In this document: piece after piece, positions 7,501 to 14,917 of the stretch
How positions within the stretch are numbered: position 1 is the stretch's first letter
How the letters are laid out: each line of letters starts with the position of its first letter
Source: Rhodospirillaceae bacterium
GTDB taxonomy: Bacteria; Pseudomonadota; Alphaproteobacteria; MPNO01; UBA2964
Reading direction: 5' to 3'
Assembly (NCBI GenBank): GCA_018660305.1
Contig: JABJKO010000202.1
Location: 1-14,917 of the forward strand
DNA length: 14,917 nt
Translations under genes and position numbers: made by a program
The notes under the pieces: model-generated
Seen by the model: the letters and a program-made list of their open reading frames with translations, nothing else
The model's database searches: none
What the model was told of the DNA's origin: nothing

Positions 7501-9060
7501 ATGAGCGCCAGCACCGATCCAAACCGAGTCACAATTTTCGATACAACCTTGCGTGATGGCGAGCAGTCGCCGGGCGCATCCATGAATCTGGACGAAAAAA
7601 TACGGATCGCCGAACTTCTCGAAGAAATGGGCGTCGATGTGATCGAAGCCGGTTTCCCCATCGCCTCCAATGGTGATTTCGAGGCGGTTCGCGAAGTGGC
7701 GAAACGCGTTGAAAATGCCGTCGTTTGTGGTCTGGCCCGTTCCGGCCGCCAGGATATAGAGCGCGCGGCGGAAGCCCTGGAGCCGGCCAAACGCCCCCGA
7801 ATTCATACTTTCATCTCAACCAGCCCGCTGCACATGAAGTACAAACTGCAGATGGAGCCGGATGACGTTTATCAGGCGGTGGTCGACAGTGTGACCTTTG
7901 CCCGAACTTTTACCGATGACGTCGAATGGTCACCTGAGGACGGCTCGCGCACGGAACATGATTTTCTGTGCCGAACCGTTGAGGCCGCCATCGATGCCGG
8001 GGCAACGACCATCAATATCCCCGATACGGTGGGTTATGCGGTGCCCGAGGAATTCGGCGCCTTGATCAAAATGCTGATGAACAGGGTTCCGAACATCGAT
8101 AAGGCTGTAATTTCCACCCATTGTCACAATGATCTCGGCCTGGCCGTGGCAAACTCCCTGGCTGGAGTGGCTAACGGCGCACGTCAGATCGAATGCACCA
8201 TAAACGGCCTGGGAGAACGGGCCGGCAATGCGGCGTTGGAAGAAATCGCCATGGCGTTGCGGACGCGTCAGGACTTCATGCCGTATACCACTGGTATTAA
8301 GACGGAATGCATCACCCGGGCATCGAAGCTGGTTTCGACCATTACCGGGTTCGTGGTGCAGCCCAATAAGGCGATCGTCGGGGCAAATGCCTTTGCCCAT
8401 GAATCCGGAATTCATCAGGACGGCATGCTAAAACATGCTCAGACCTATGAAATAATGACTCCGGAATCGGTAGGATTAACACAGTCTAAACTAGTCATGG
8501 GCAAGCATTCAGGTCGGCACGCATTTCGCGTGAAGCTGAAGGAGCTAGGATATGATCTTGGCGAGAACGCCGTACAGGACGCGTTTCGCCGGTTCAAGGA
8601 CCTGGCTGACAAGAAGAAGGACGTTTATGACGAGGATCTCGTTGCCCTTGTCGATGATGAGGTGTTGCGCACCAACGATACGATCAAGTTCGTTTCGTTG
8701 ATGGTTGTGTGTGGCTCGACGGGTCCCCAGACGGCGGACCTGGAACTTGAAGTTGATGGCGAATTGCGCTCCGTGAAGGTGGAGGGCGATGGACCGGTTG
8801 ATGCGACATTCAATGCCATTAAGGCACTGGTGCCGCATAGCGCCCATTTGCAGCTGTACCAGGTGCATGCCGTTACCGAGGGTACAGATGCGCAGGCCGA
8901 GACCACGGTCCGTCTTGAGGAAGACGGAAAGAGCGTTCTTGGCCAGGGTGCGGATACGGATACGTTGGTTGCGTCGGCGCGGGCTTATGTAAACGCGTTG
9001 AACAAGCTCTTAGTGAAACGTCAGAAAACTGCGCCAGGAGCGCTTTCTGCGTCCGCCTAG
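7501..9060 (+). CDS. leuA: 2-isopropylmalate synthase
   Basis: LeuA condenses 2-ketoisovalerate with acetyl-CoA, the committed step of leucine synthesis, and is normally inhibited by leucine. The 519-residue protein has an N-terminal TIM barrel with FDTTLRDGEQSPG (13-25; R18 and metal ligand D19), HCHNDLGLAVANS (207-219; metal ligands H207 and H209) and GERAGNAALEE (238-248). A linker follows, with ESGIHQDGMLK (301-311). The C-terminal leucine-binding regulatory domain (about 385-505) includes EGDGPVDATFNAI (428-440) and GQGADTDTLVASARAYVNALN (481-501). AAGGAG at 7488-7493 lies 7 nt before ATG 7501. The long 5' region contains a candidate leader peptide and hairpin, and mreB begins 38 nt after the stop. 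Confidence 0.97.
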   Translation: MSASTDPNRVTIFDTTLRDGEQSPGASMNLDEKIRIAELLEEMGVDVIEAGFPIASNGDFEAVREVAKRVENAVVCGLARSGRQDIERAAEALEPAKRPRIHTFISTSPLHMKYKLQMEPDDVYQAVVDSVTFARTFTDDVEWSPEDGSRTEHDFLCRTVEAAIDAGATTINIPDTVGYAVPEEFGALIKMLMNRVPNIDKAVISTHCHNDLGLAVANSLAGVANGARQIECTINGLGERAGNAALEEIAMALRTRQDFMPYTTGIKTECITRASKLVSTITGFVVQPNKAIVGANAFAHESGIHQDGMLKHAQTYEIMTPESVGLTQSKLVMGKHSGRHAFRVKLKELGYDLGENAVQDAFRRFKDLADKKKDVYDEDLVALVDDEVLRTNDTIKFVSLMVVCGSTGPQTADLELEVDGELRSVKVEGDGPVDATFNAIKALVPHSAHLQLYQVHAVTEGTDAQAETTVRLEEDGKSVLGQGADTDTLVASARAYVNALNKLLVKRQKTAPGALSASA

Positions 9061-9095
9061 AGTATTTCGGGTTGGTTTAATAGGGGAAGTATTAG

Positions 9096-10139
<1,044 letters not shown>

Positions 10140-10211
10140 CGAATGATTGCCAATCACAGCGGTAATCTAAGGCGGGTTATCGTTCGGATGCTATAAAAGA
10201 GAGATTATTGG

Positions 10212-11096
10212 GTGAAGCCGCGTAACGGATCGTCGGTTCTACGATTGGCGGTACCGATCAAGGTACTGATCCAGCGCTTTGCCTTTCTCTTTCTCGTTCT
10301 CGCGGCCTTTGGGCTTATGCTGCTCAGCAAGGCGGAGACCAAAGTCGTCGAAAGTGTTTCCAGCATTGTCGTCGACATATTTTCTCCCGTAATGGATACG
10401 TTGTCACAGCCGGCGGCTGTGGTAAGTGACGCGGTCAAATCGGTTCGTGAGCTCACGGCGCTTCGTGACGAGAATGCGCGGTTGCGGCGGGAAAATGGCC
10501 GGCTGCTGGCATGGCAGGAGGCGTCGCGGCGTCTGATGGCGCAAAATGAAGCGCTCATGGAACTTCTGGATTTTAAACCGGACCCGAGGGTGAAATATAT
10601 CTCCGCCCGGGTCATTGGTGATTCCGGCGGTGCTTTTGTCCGGTCCATGCTGGTGAATGCCGGTCGGCGTGATGGCGTTCGCAAGGGGCAGGCCGTGGTA
10701 ACCGGCAACGGGTTGGCGGGACGCGCCGCGGCTGTCGGCTTTCGATCCGCCCGCATCCTGCTGATTACCGATATCAATTCCCGTGTGCCGGTGGTTGTGG
10801 AAACTTCGCGGCACCGGGCCATCCTCACCGGTGATAATAGCGGTCTGCCCAGGCTCGCATTTTTGCCTGGAAATGCCGCTGTCAGATCAGGCGATATCGT
10901 CGTTACCTCCGGCCATGGCGGCGTATTTCCACCTGGATTGCCGGTGGGACGCATTTCGCGGTCCGATGACGGGGTGGTTCGGGTGCAACCCTTTGTGCAA
11001 TTCGAGAGGCTGGAATTCGTGCGGTTGGTGGATTTTGCCGGCGTGCCTTCACCCGCCCCGGAAAATGAACAACGGGATCGGGGTAGAGTAGAGTGA
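10212..11096 (+). CDS. mreC: Rod shape-determining protein MreC
   Basis: MreC is a bitopic inner-membrane protein that oligomerises in the periplasm and activates PBP2-RodA. The 294-residue protein has a short cytoplasmic N terminus, one transmembrane helix (about 22-39), a coiled coil (about 75-118, heptads around LRDENARLRRENGRLL) and a beta-rich domain. The conserved segment TSGHGGVFPPGLPVG lies at 232-246. The start is GTG 10212, with a purine-rich AGAGAGA ribosome site 7 nt upstream and no closer alternative. It follows mreB by 72 nt. The gene's TGA overlaps the mreD start by 4 nt, implying coupled translation. The tail after ~278 is charged and poorly conserved, as usual for the family. 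Confidence 0.93.
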   Translation: MKPRNGSSVLRLAVPIKVLIQRFAFLFLVLAAFGLMLLSKAETKVVESVSSIVVDIFSPVMDTLSQPAAVVSDAVKSVRELTALRDENARLRRENGRLLAWQEASRRLMAQNEALMELLDFKPDPRVKYISARVIGDSGGAFVRSMLVNAGRRDGVRKGQAVVTGNGLAGRAAAVGFRSARILLITDINSRVPVVVETSRHRAILTGDNSGLPRLAFLPGNAAVRSGDIVVTSGHGGVFPPGLPVGRISRSDDGVVRVQPFVQFERLEFVRLVDFAGVPSPAPENEQRDRGRVE

Positions 11097-11608
11097 GCCC
11101 GTCCCTTTCACAGCGGCTCGATCGGCTTGCCCGGAACGTGGTCCCCGCCGCCCTCGGCGTCCTGCTCGTCATTTTATCGACTATTCCCTTTTACATTCCT
11201 GGCTATTCCCAGACGGCCGCGAACTTCGTGCTGATGGCGGTGTTCTATTGGGCGATCCATCGTCCTGATCTCCTCTCGCCCATCACCGTCTTTTTGATCG
11301 GTTTGCTGCAGGACATCCTGGTTGGAATGCCCCCTGGTATGAATGCCCTTATTCTTATTCTTGTCCGGGGGATCGCCGTATCGCAAAGCCGCGTCTTTAG
11401 CAGCCGGTCCTTCCTGATCCTGTGGTGGGGGTTCGGTGTGGTGGCCTTTGCCACGGCTTTCGTCATCTGGGGGCTGAGCGCTCTCTATACCCTTAGCTTG
11501 ATCGATCCGCTGCCCGGTATCTTTCAGGCAGCCATGACCATGGCGCTGTTCCCGTTCGTTGCTGGTCCCTTTGCTTTAATGCAGCAAAAATTGCTGTCGC
11601 AGATCTGA
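11093..11608 (+). CDS. mreD: Rod shape-determining protein MreD
   Basis: MreD is a polytopic inner-membrane partner of MreC in the elongasome. The 171-residue protein is very hydrophobic with about five predicted membrane segments (near 17-34, 42-55, 62-76, 106-135 and 142-162). It carries the family stretch YWAIHRPDLLSPITVFLIG followed by LLQDILVGMPPGMNALI (71-87). Start is GTG 11093 within the GTGA overlap with mreC. The mrdA start lies 1 nt after the mreD stop. Assignment rests on the motif and the position between mreC and mrdA, since MreD sequences vary widely. Confidence 0.9.
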   Translation: MSPSLSQRLDRLARNVVPAALGVLLVILSTIPFYIPGYSQTAANFVLMAVFYWAIHRPDLLSPITVFLIGLLQDILVGMPPGMNALILILVRGIAVSQSRVFSSRSFLILWWGFGVVAFATAFVIWGLSALYTLSLIDPLPGIFQAAMTMALFPFVAGPFALMQQKLLSQI

Positions 11609-11609
11609 G

Positions 11610-13490
11610 ATGTATCGCGAAGATTCAACCAGATTCAAAATGTTTTCCCGTCGCGCCGCGATTTTGGGAGGGACCCAGGCCGTTCTGCTCAGTGTCCTGG
11701 CGGGGCGCATGTACCAGCTCCAGGTGCTGGAATCCAACCGCTATAAATTGCTGGCGGAGGAAAATCGCATCAACATGCGGCTGCTTCCGCCGCCGCGCGG
11801 ACGGATTCTCGATCGGACGGGTCTTCCGCTAGCGGTCAATCGCGAAAATTACCGTGTCGTCCTCATCGCGGAACGAACGCAGGATGTGGATCGTACCCTC
11901 GACCGGTTGGGTAAGCTCATAGACATCGGAGACCATGACCGGCGTAGAATATTGCGGGAGATCAAGCGCCGCCGCAGCTTTGTGCCGGTGACGGTCCGGG
12001 AAAATCTGGACTGGGGCCAGGTTTCGAAAATCGAAGTCAACGCGCCGGAATTACCCGGTATCGTCATCGATGTCGGCCAAAGCCGCGAATATCCGTACAG
12101 CGACCATGTGGCCCATATTCTCGGGTATGTCGCCGCTGTTTCGGAGCAGGATCAGACCGGTGATCCTTTGCTGGAACTCCCCGGATTTCGCATTGGCAAA
12201 TCCGGCGTCGAACGGATTCACGATCTGAAACTCCGTGGCAAAGCCGGCAATAGTCAGCTCGAGGTCAACGCGCTCGGCCGCGTCATCCGCGAACTGGCGC
12301 GGCAGGAAGGGCAGCCGGGGGACGATATCGGCCTCACGGTTGATCTTCAGTTGCAGAATTTTGCCATGGAGAAGCTGCGCGACAAAAGAAGCGCCGCCGC
12401 TGTCGTGATGGATGTCAATTCCGGGGCGGTGCTGGCGCTGGCCTCCATGCCCGGCTATGACCCCAACGCCTTCAATATCGGCCTGTCCCGCGCGGAGTGG
12501 CAGTCGATCGTTCAGGATCCCCATAAACCGCTGACCAACAAGGCCATCGCCGGAAATTACTCGCCGGGCTCCACCTTCAAGATGATGGTTGCGATGGCCG
12601 CGTTGGAAAAGGGTGTTATCTCCCCGGACACGCGTGTGTTTTGTCGCGGGCACACCAGGCTCGGCAATGCCAAATTCCATTGCTGGAAAAAACACGGCCA
12701 CGGCTGGATGGACATGAACAGCGCCATCCAACAATCCTGTGACGTTTATTTTTATGAAATTTCGAAACGCGCCGGGATCGACAATATCGCCAGTATGGCA
12801 CGCCGGTTTGGGTTGGGCGATACAACGGGCATCGATCTGCCGGGGGAAAAGTCCGGCCTGATTCCTACTGCCGCGTGGAAGAAAAAAGCAATCGGGGTTC
12901 CGTGGCAGGGCGGCGAGACGCTTGTGGCCGGCATCGGTCAGGGATTTGTGCTGACGACACCGCTTCAGCTTGCGGTCATGACGGCGCGGCTGGCTACGGG
13001 AAAAGCGATCAAGCCCCATCTGGTGCGGTCGGTTATTTCCGGTGGTGTCGCCCAGGCCGTTGAGTTCGCCGAGGCCAAACCCCTCAAAGTCTCCCGGGAG
13101 GCCCTGAAAATTGTCGTCGCCGGCATGGATGCCGTCACCAATTCCGACAGAGGTACGGCGCGCCGCGCCCGCATCAAGGAAAAGGGCCTTGAGATGGCGG
13201 GGAAGACCGGAACCGCGCAGGTCCGGCGCATTTCGAAATACGAAAGAGATACCCGTGTTCTCAAGAACAGGGAGCGGCCCTGGAAGGATCGGGATCACGC
13301 ACTTTTTGTCGCCTTTGCGCCGGTCAAGAATCCACGCTATGCCATCGCCGTTGTGGTTGAACATGGCGGGGGCGGCTCCGCCGTGGCTGCGCCCATCGCC
13401 AGGGACATCCTGCTGGAGACCCTGAAACGCGATCCGTCGGACTATGAGGCGCGCGTCGCCAGGGACAGCGACGGGGAGGGGCCGGCATGA
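11610..13490 (+). CDS. mrdA: Penicillin-binding protein 2 (class B transpeptidase of the elongasome)
   Basis: PBP2 cross-links nascent peptidoglycan along the cell side wall together with RodA. The 626 residues have a short cytoplasmic N terminus and one membrane anchor (about 17-33). The pedestal domain contains PPPRGRILDRTGLPLA (60-75). The transpeptidase domain carries all three active-site motifs: SPGSTFK with S321 and K324, SCD at 376-378, and KTG at 532-534 in AGKTGTAQ. It also has the PBP2-typical loop with paired cysteines (C345, C358). Length is normal for alphaproteobacteria. No Shine-Dalgarno is evident and the mreD stop is 1 nt upstream, so translation is probably coupled. The 3' end overlaps rodA by 4 nt. 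Confidence 0.96.
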   Translation: MYREDSTRFKMFSRRAAILGGTQAVLLSVLAGRMYQLQVLESNRYKLLAEENRINMRLLPPPRGRILDRTGLPLAVNRENYRVVLIAERTQDVDRTLDRLGKLIDIGDHDRRRILREIKRRRSFVPVTVRENLDWGQVSKIEVNAPELPGIVIDVGQSREYPYSDHVAHILGYVAAVSEQDQTGDPLLELPGFRIGKSGVERIHDLKLRGKAGNSQLEVNALGRVIRELARQEGQPGDDIGLTVDLQLQNFAMEKLRDKRSAAAVVMDVNSGAVLALASMPGYDPNAFNIGLSRAEWQSIVQDPHKPLTNKAIAGNYSPGSTFKMMVAMAALEKGVISPDTRVFCRGHTRLGNAKFHCWKKHGHGWMDMNSAIQQSCDVYFYEISKRAGIDNIASMARRFGLGDTTGIDLPGEKSGLIPTAAWKKKAIGVPWQGGETLVAGIGQGFVLTTPLQLAVMTARLATGKAIKPHLVRSVISGGVAQAVEFAEAKPLKVSREALKIVVAGMDAVTNSDRGTARRARIKEKGLEMAGKTGTAQVRRISKYERDTRVLKNRERPWKDRDHALFVAFAPVKNPRYAIAVVVEHGGGGSAVAAPIARDILLETLKRDPSDYEARVARDSDGEGPA

Positions 13491-14638
13491 GCCTCGGTGG
13501 CACGACGGCGGACCGGGGGCCGCTGACCATCGGTCAGAAGCTCTGGCAGATCAGCTGGTCGCTTGTCTTTCTTCTAATTCTTCTGGCCGCCATCGGTTTT
13601 GCGATGCTGTATTCGGCTGCCAGCGGCGAATGGGATCCTTGGGCGTCGCGCCAGGCCATCCGGTTTGGCATCGGTCTCGTCCTGATGATCGCGGTTGCTG
13701 TTACTGATATCCAGGTTTGGATGCGTTATGCCTATACGCTCTATTTTATAGTCCTCGCGCTGCTCATATCGGTGGAGGTCATGGGCGTCATCGGCATGGG
13801 CGCCCAGCGCTGGATCAGCCTGGGCTTTATTCAGCTGCAGCCCTCCGAAATCATGAAGATCACCCTGGTTCTCGCCCTGGCGCGTTATTTTCACGGCGCA
13901 ACACTTGAGGAAATAGCGCGCCCGACCCGGCTTGTCGTCCCGTTGTTGCTCCTTGCCGCGCCGGTCATCCTGGTACTGCGGCAGCCGGATCTCGGCACCG
14001 CCATCATGCTGTCCATGTCGGCCGGGGTGATTTTCTTTCTGGCCGGTGTCCGTGCCTGGAAATTTGCCGTTGTCATTGGGGCTGCCCTGGCCGCGCTTCC
14101 CGTGGCCTGGACGTTTCTGCATTCCTATCAGAAGAAGCGGATTCTCACCTTTCTGGATCCGGAGAGCGATCCCCTCGGAGCCGGCTATCATATTCTGCAA
14201 TCCAAGATCGCGCTGGGATCCGGCGGCATGTTCGGAAAAGGGTTCCTGAACGGCACCCAGAGCCATCTCAATTTTCTTCCCGAGAAACAGACGGATTTTA
14301 TTTTCACCATGCTTGCCGAGGAATTCGGCATGGCCGGCGGCCTTATCCTGATCGGGATCTATATCCTGGTGATTATCTATGGATTTGCCGTGTCGCTGCG
14401 GGTTCGCAACCAGTTTGGACGCTTGATCTCCCTCGGCATCATCGGAACGTTTTTCTTTTACGTGTTCATCAATATAGCCATGGTCATGGGCCTCGTGCCG
14501 GTTGTCGGCATCCCGCTGCCGCTGGTGTCATATGGTGGCACCGCCATGCTGTCGCTGATGATCGGGTTTGGCTTTATCATGTGCGCCTATGTCCATCGCG
14601 ACGTCCGCATCGGCCGCCATAGCTCGGGAGAGAGCTGA
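13487..14638 (+). CDS. rodA: Peptidoglycan glycosyltransferase RodA (SEDS family)
   Basis: RodA polymerises glycan strands from lipid II and works in a complex with PBP2. The 383-residue protein has about ten membrane segments. SEDS hallmarks are GAQRWISLGFIQLQPSE (105-121), RQPDLGTA (165-172), the large periplasmic loop with LNFLPEKQTDFIF (261-273; D270 is the expected essential Asp), and GIPLPLVSYGGTAML (341-355). ATG 13487 overlaps the mrdA stop (ATGA) and is preceded by a GGGGAGGGG ribosome site about 6 nt upstream. FtsW is excluded by pairing with mrdA and the RodA-type length. It is the last gene of the shape cluster, and no U-tract terminator is seen after it. Confidence 0.96.
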   Translation: MSLGGTTADRGPLTIGQKLWQISWSLVFLLILLAAIGFAMLYSAASGEWDPWASRQAIRFGIGLVLMIAVAVTDIQVWMRYAYTLYFIVLALLISVEVMGVIGMGAQRWISLGFIQLQPSEIMKITLVLALARYFHGATLEEIARPTRLVVPLLLLAAPVILVLRQPDLGTAIMLSMSAGVIFFLAGVRAWKFAVVIGAALAALPVAWTFLHSYQKKRILTFLDPESDPLGAGYHILQSKIALGSGGMFGKGFLNGTQSHLNFLPEKQTDFIFTMLAEEFGMAGGLILIGIYILVIIYGFAVSLRVRNQFGRLISLGIIGTFFFYVFINIAMVMGLVPVVGIPLPLVSYGGTAMLSLMIGFGFIMCAYVHRDVRIGRHSSGES

Positions 14639-14700
14639 GGCTCCAACGGTCGCCGATTGCCGCCGCGCAAACCGGTGATTTCCAGCTGGATATTGCTCTA

Positions 14701-14853
14701 GTGTCTTGGATCAGAAGTTCGTAGTACCCAGGATCGTTTGTCCCGTCCCCCCGATCATCGTCGTGCGGCCCTTGTGATGCTCCAGCATCACGGCGCGCCA
14801 CACTCCTTGCCGGAAGCCCGTCCTGGATACCAGGAACTTCTGATCTAGGACAC
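14701..14853. mobile_element. 153-bp MITE-like element with 33-bp terminal inverted repeats
   Basis: The terminal 33 bp (14701-14733 and, inverted, 14821-14853) match at 28 positions, including an unbroken GATCAGAAGTTC. Both ends are flanked by TA (14699-14700 and 14854-14855), the target duplication typical of IS630/Tc1-mariner relatives. A perfect GTGATGCT/AGCATCAC hairpin (14774-14791) lies near the centre. There is no transposase gene, so any movement would need one in trans. The minus strand is open across the element, but its reading frame resembles no protein I recognise. A non-mobile intergenic palindrome is the alternative. Confidence 0.7.
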
Positions 14854-14893
14854 TAGTGACAAAGCCGCCGCCCTTTGCTATCAACCGGTCCAC

Positions 14894-14917
14894 GGGCGCA
14901 TAGCTCAGTTGGCAGAG
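14894..14917 (+). tRNA. 5' end of a tRNA gene, cut by the window end
   Basis: The last 24 nt read as a 7-nt acceptor strand (GGGCGCA), then T8, A9, D-stem GCTC, a D-loop with GG, and the start of the returning stem (GAG). The anticodon is not in the window. The 5' half resembles alphaproteobacterial tRNA-Lys or tRNA-Val genes, but identity cannot be decided. Confidence 0.85.

Noticed and set aside
7450..7504. Two further mini-ORFs before leuA (MPLFKKS at 7450-7473 and MKEGAEL at 7481-7504, the latter overlapping the leuA ATG)
   Set aside because: Neither has a properly spaced ribosome site, both are 7 codons, and the second simply reads through the leuA Shine-Dalgarno. Chance is the simplest explanation, although its single TTA Leu codon is rare here.
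12051..13364. Long minus-strand open frame (437 codons) opposite mrdA
   Set aside because: It lies wholly within the well-supported mrdA gene. Long antisense frames are expected in GC-rich coding DNA, and the translation has no recognisable motif.
14681..14690. Perfect 10-bp palindrome TCCAGCTGGA after rodA
   Set aside because: Too short to claim as a terminator or operator; no T run follows and there is no second copy nearby.
14711..14893. 60-codon minus-strand ORF spanning the repeat element
   Set aside because: It coincides with the inverted-repeat element, shows no recognisable domain, and its ends fall within the terminal repeats. An open frame in a short GC-rich palindromic element is likely by chance.

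Overview
The window looks like a stretch of core chromosome from an alphaproteobacterium, most likely Rhodospirillales-like. Evidence: moderately high GC, strong GC3 in coding regions, start codons that include GTG and TTG, class I IlvC of 339 residues, an alphaproteobacterial-style acetolactate synthase (AGEAS/QYMGMVRQWQ motifs), and the complete mreB-mreC-mreD-mrdA-rodA order. No phage, CRISPR or large insertion sequence is visible.

Layout. (1) 1-360: the 3' end of a DegP/HtrA-type periplasmic protease gene and its intrinsic terminator. (2) 380-1276, minus strand: serB (phosphoserine phosphatase). It diverges from a cobalamin-independent methionine-synthase-like gene (1403-2545), which is followed 9 nt later by miaA (tRNA A37 prenyltransferase). 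(3) 3518-7089: branched-chain amino-acid genes ilvB-ilvN-ilvC, with a candidate 18-codon Leu/Val-rich leader ORF in front of ilvB. (4) 7090-7500: a 411-nt leader region in front of leuA. It holds AT-rich direct repeats, an inverted repeat, a possible promoter, a 46-codon ORF starting with four ATG codons and rich in Val and Leu, and a long hairpin whose 5' arm contains that ORF's stop codon. (5) 7501-9060: leuA. (6) 9099-14638: the rod-shape/elongasome genes mreB, mreC, mreD, mrdA (PBP2) and rodA, tightly packed from mreC onward with 4-nt overlaps or a 1-nt gap. (7) 14639-14917: a 153-bp MITE-like element with 33-bp terminal inverted repeats flanked by TA, then the first 24 nt of a tRNA gene cut by the window end.

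How the genes fit together. ilvBN makes acetolactate or acetohydroxybutyrate and ilvC reduces and isomerises it. leuA takes 2-ketoisovalerate into leucine synthesis. serB ends the serine pathway, and the MetE-like protein probably works in methyl-group/methionine metabolism. The mre-mrd-rodA block builds the lateral cell wall: MreB filaments, MreC/MreD, and the PBP2 transpeptidase with the RodA glycosyltransferase. leuA ends only 38 nt before mreB with no visible terminator, so leucine synthesis and cell-shape genes may share transcripts.

The most interesting unexplained material is in the two leaders ahead of ilvB and leuA. Both look like candidate peptide-based attenuation systems. The MITE-like repeat beside the tRNA is the next most interesting item. 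Everything else is ordinary housekeeping sequence.
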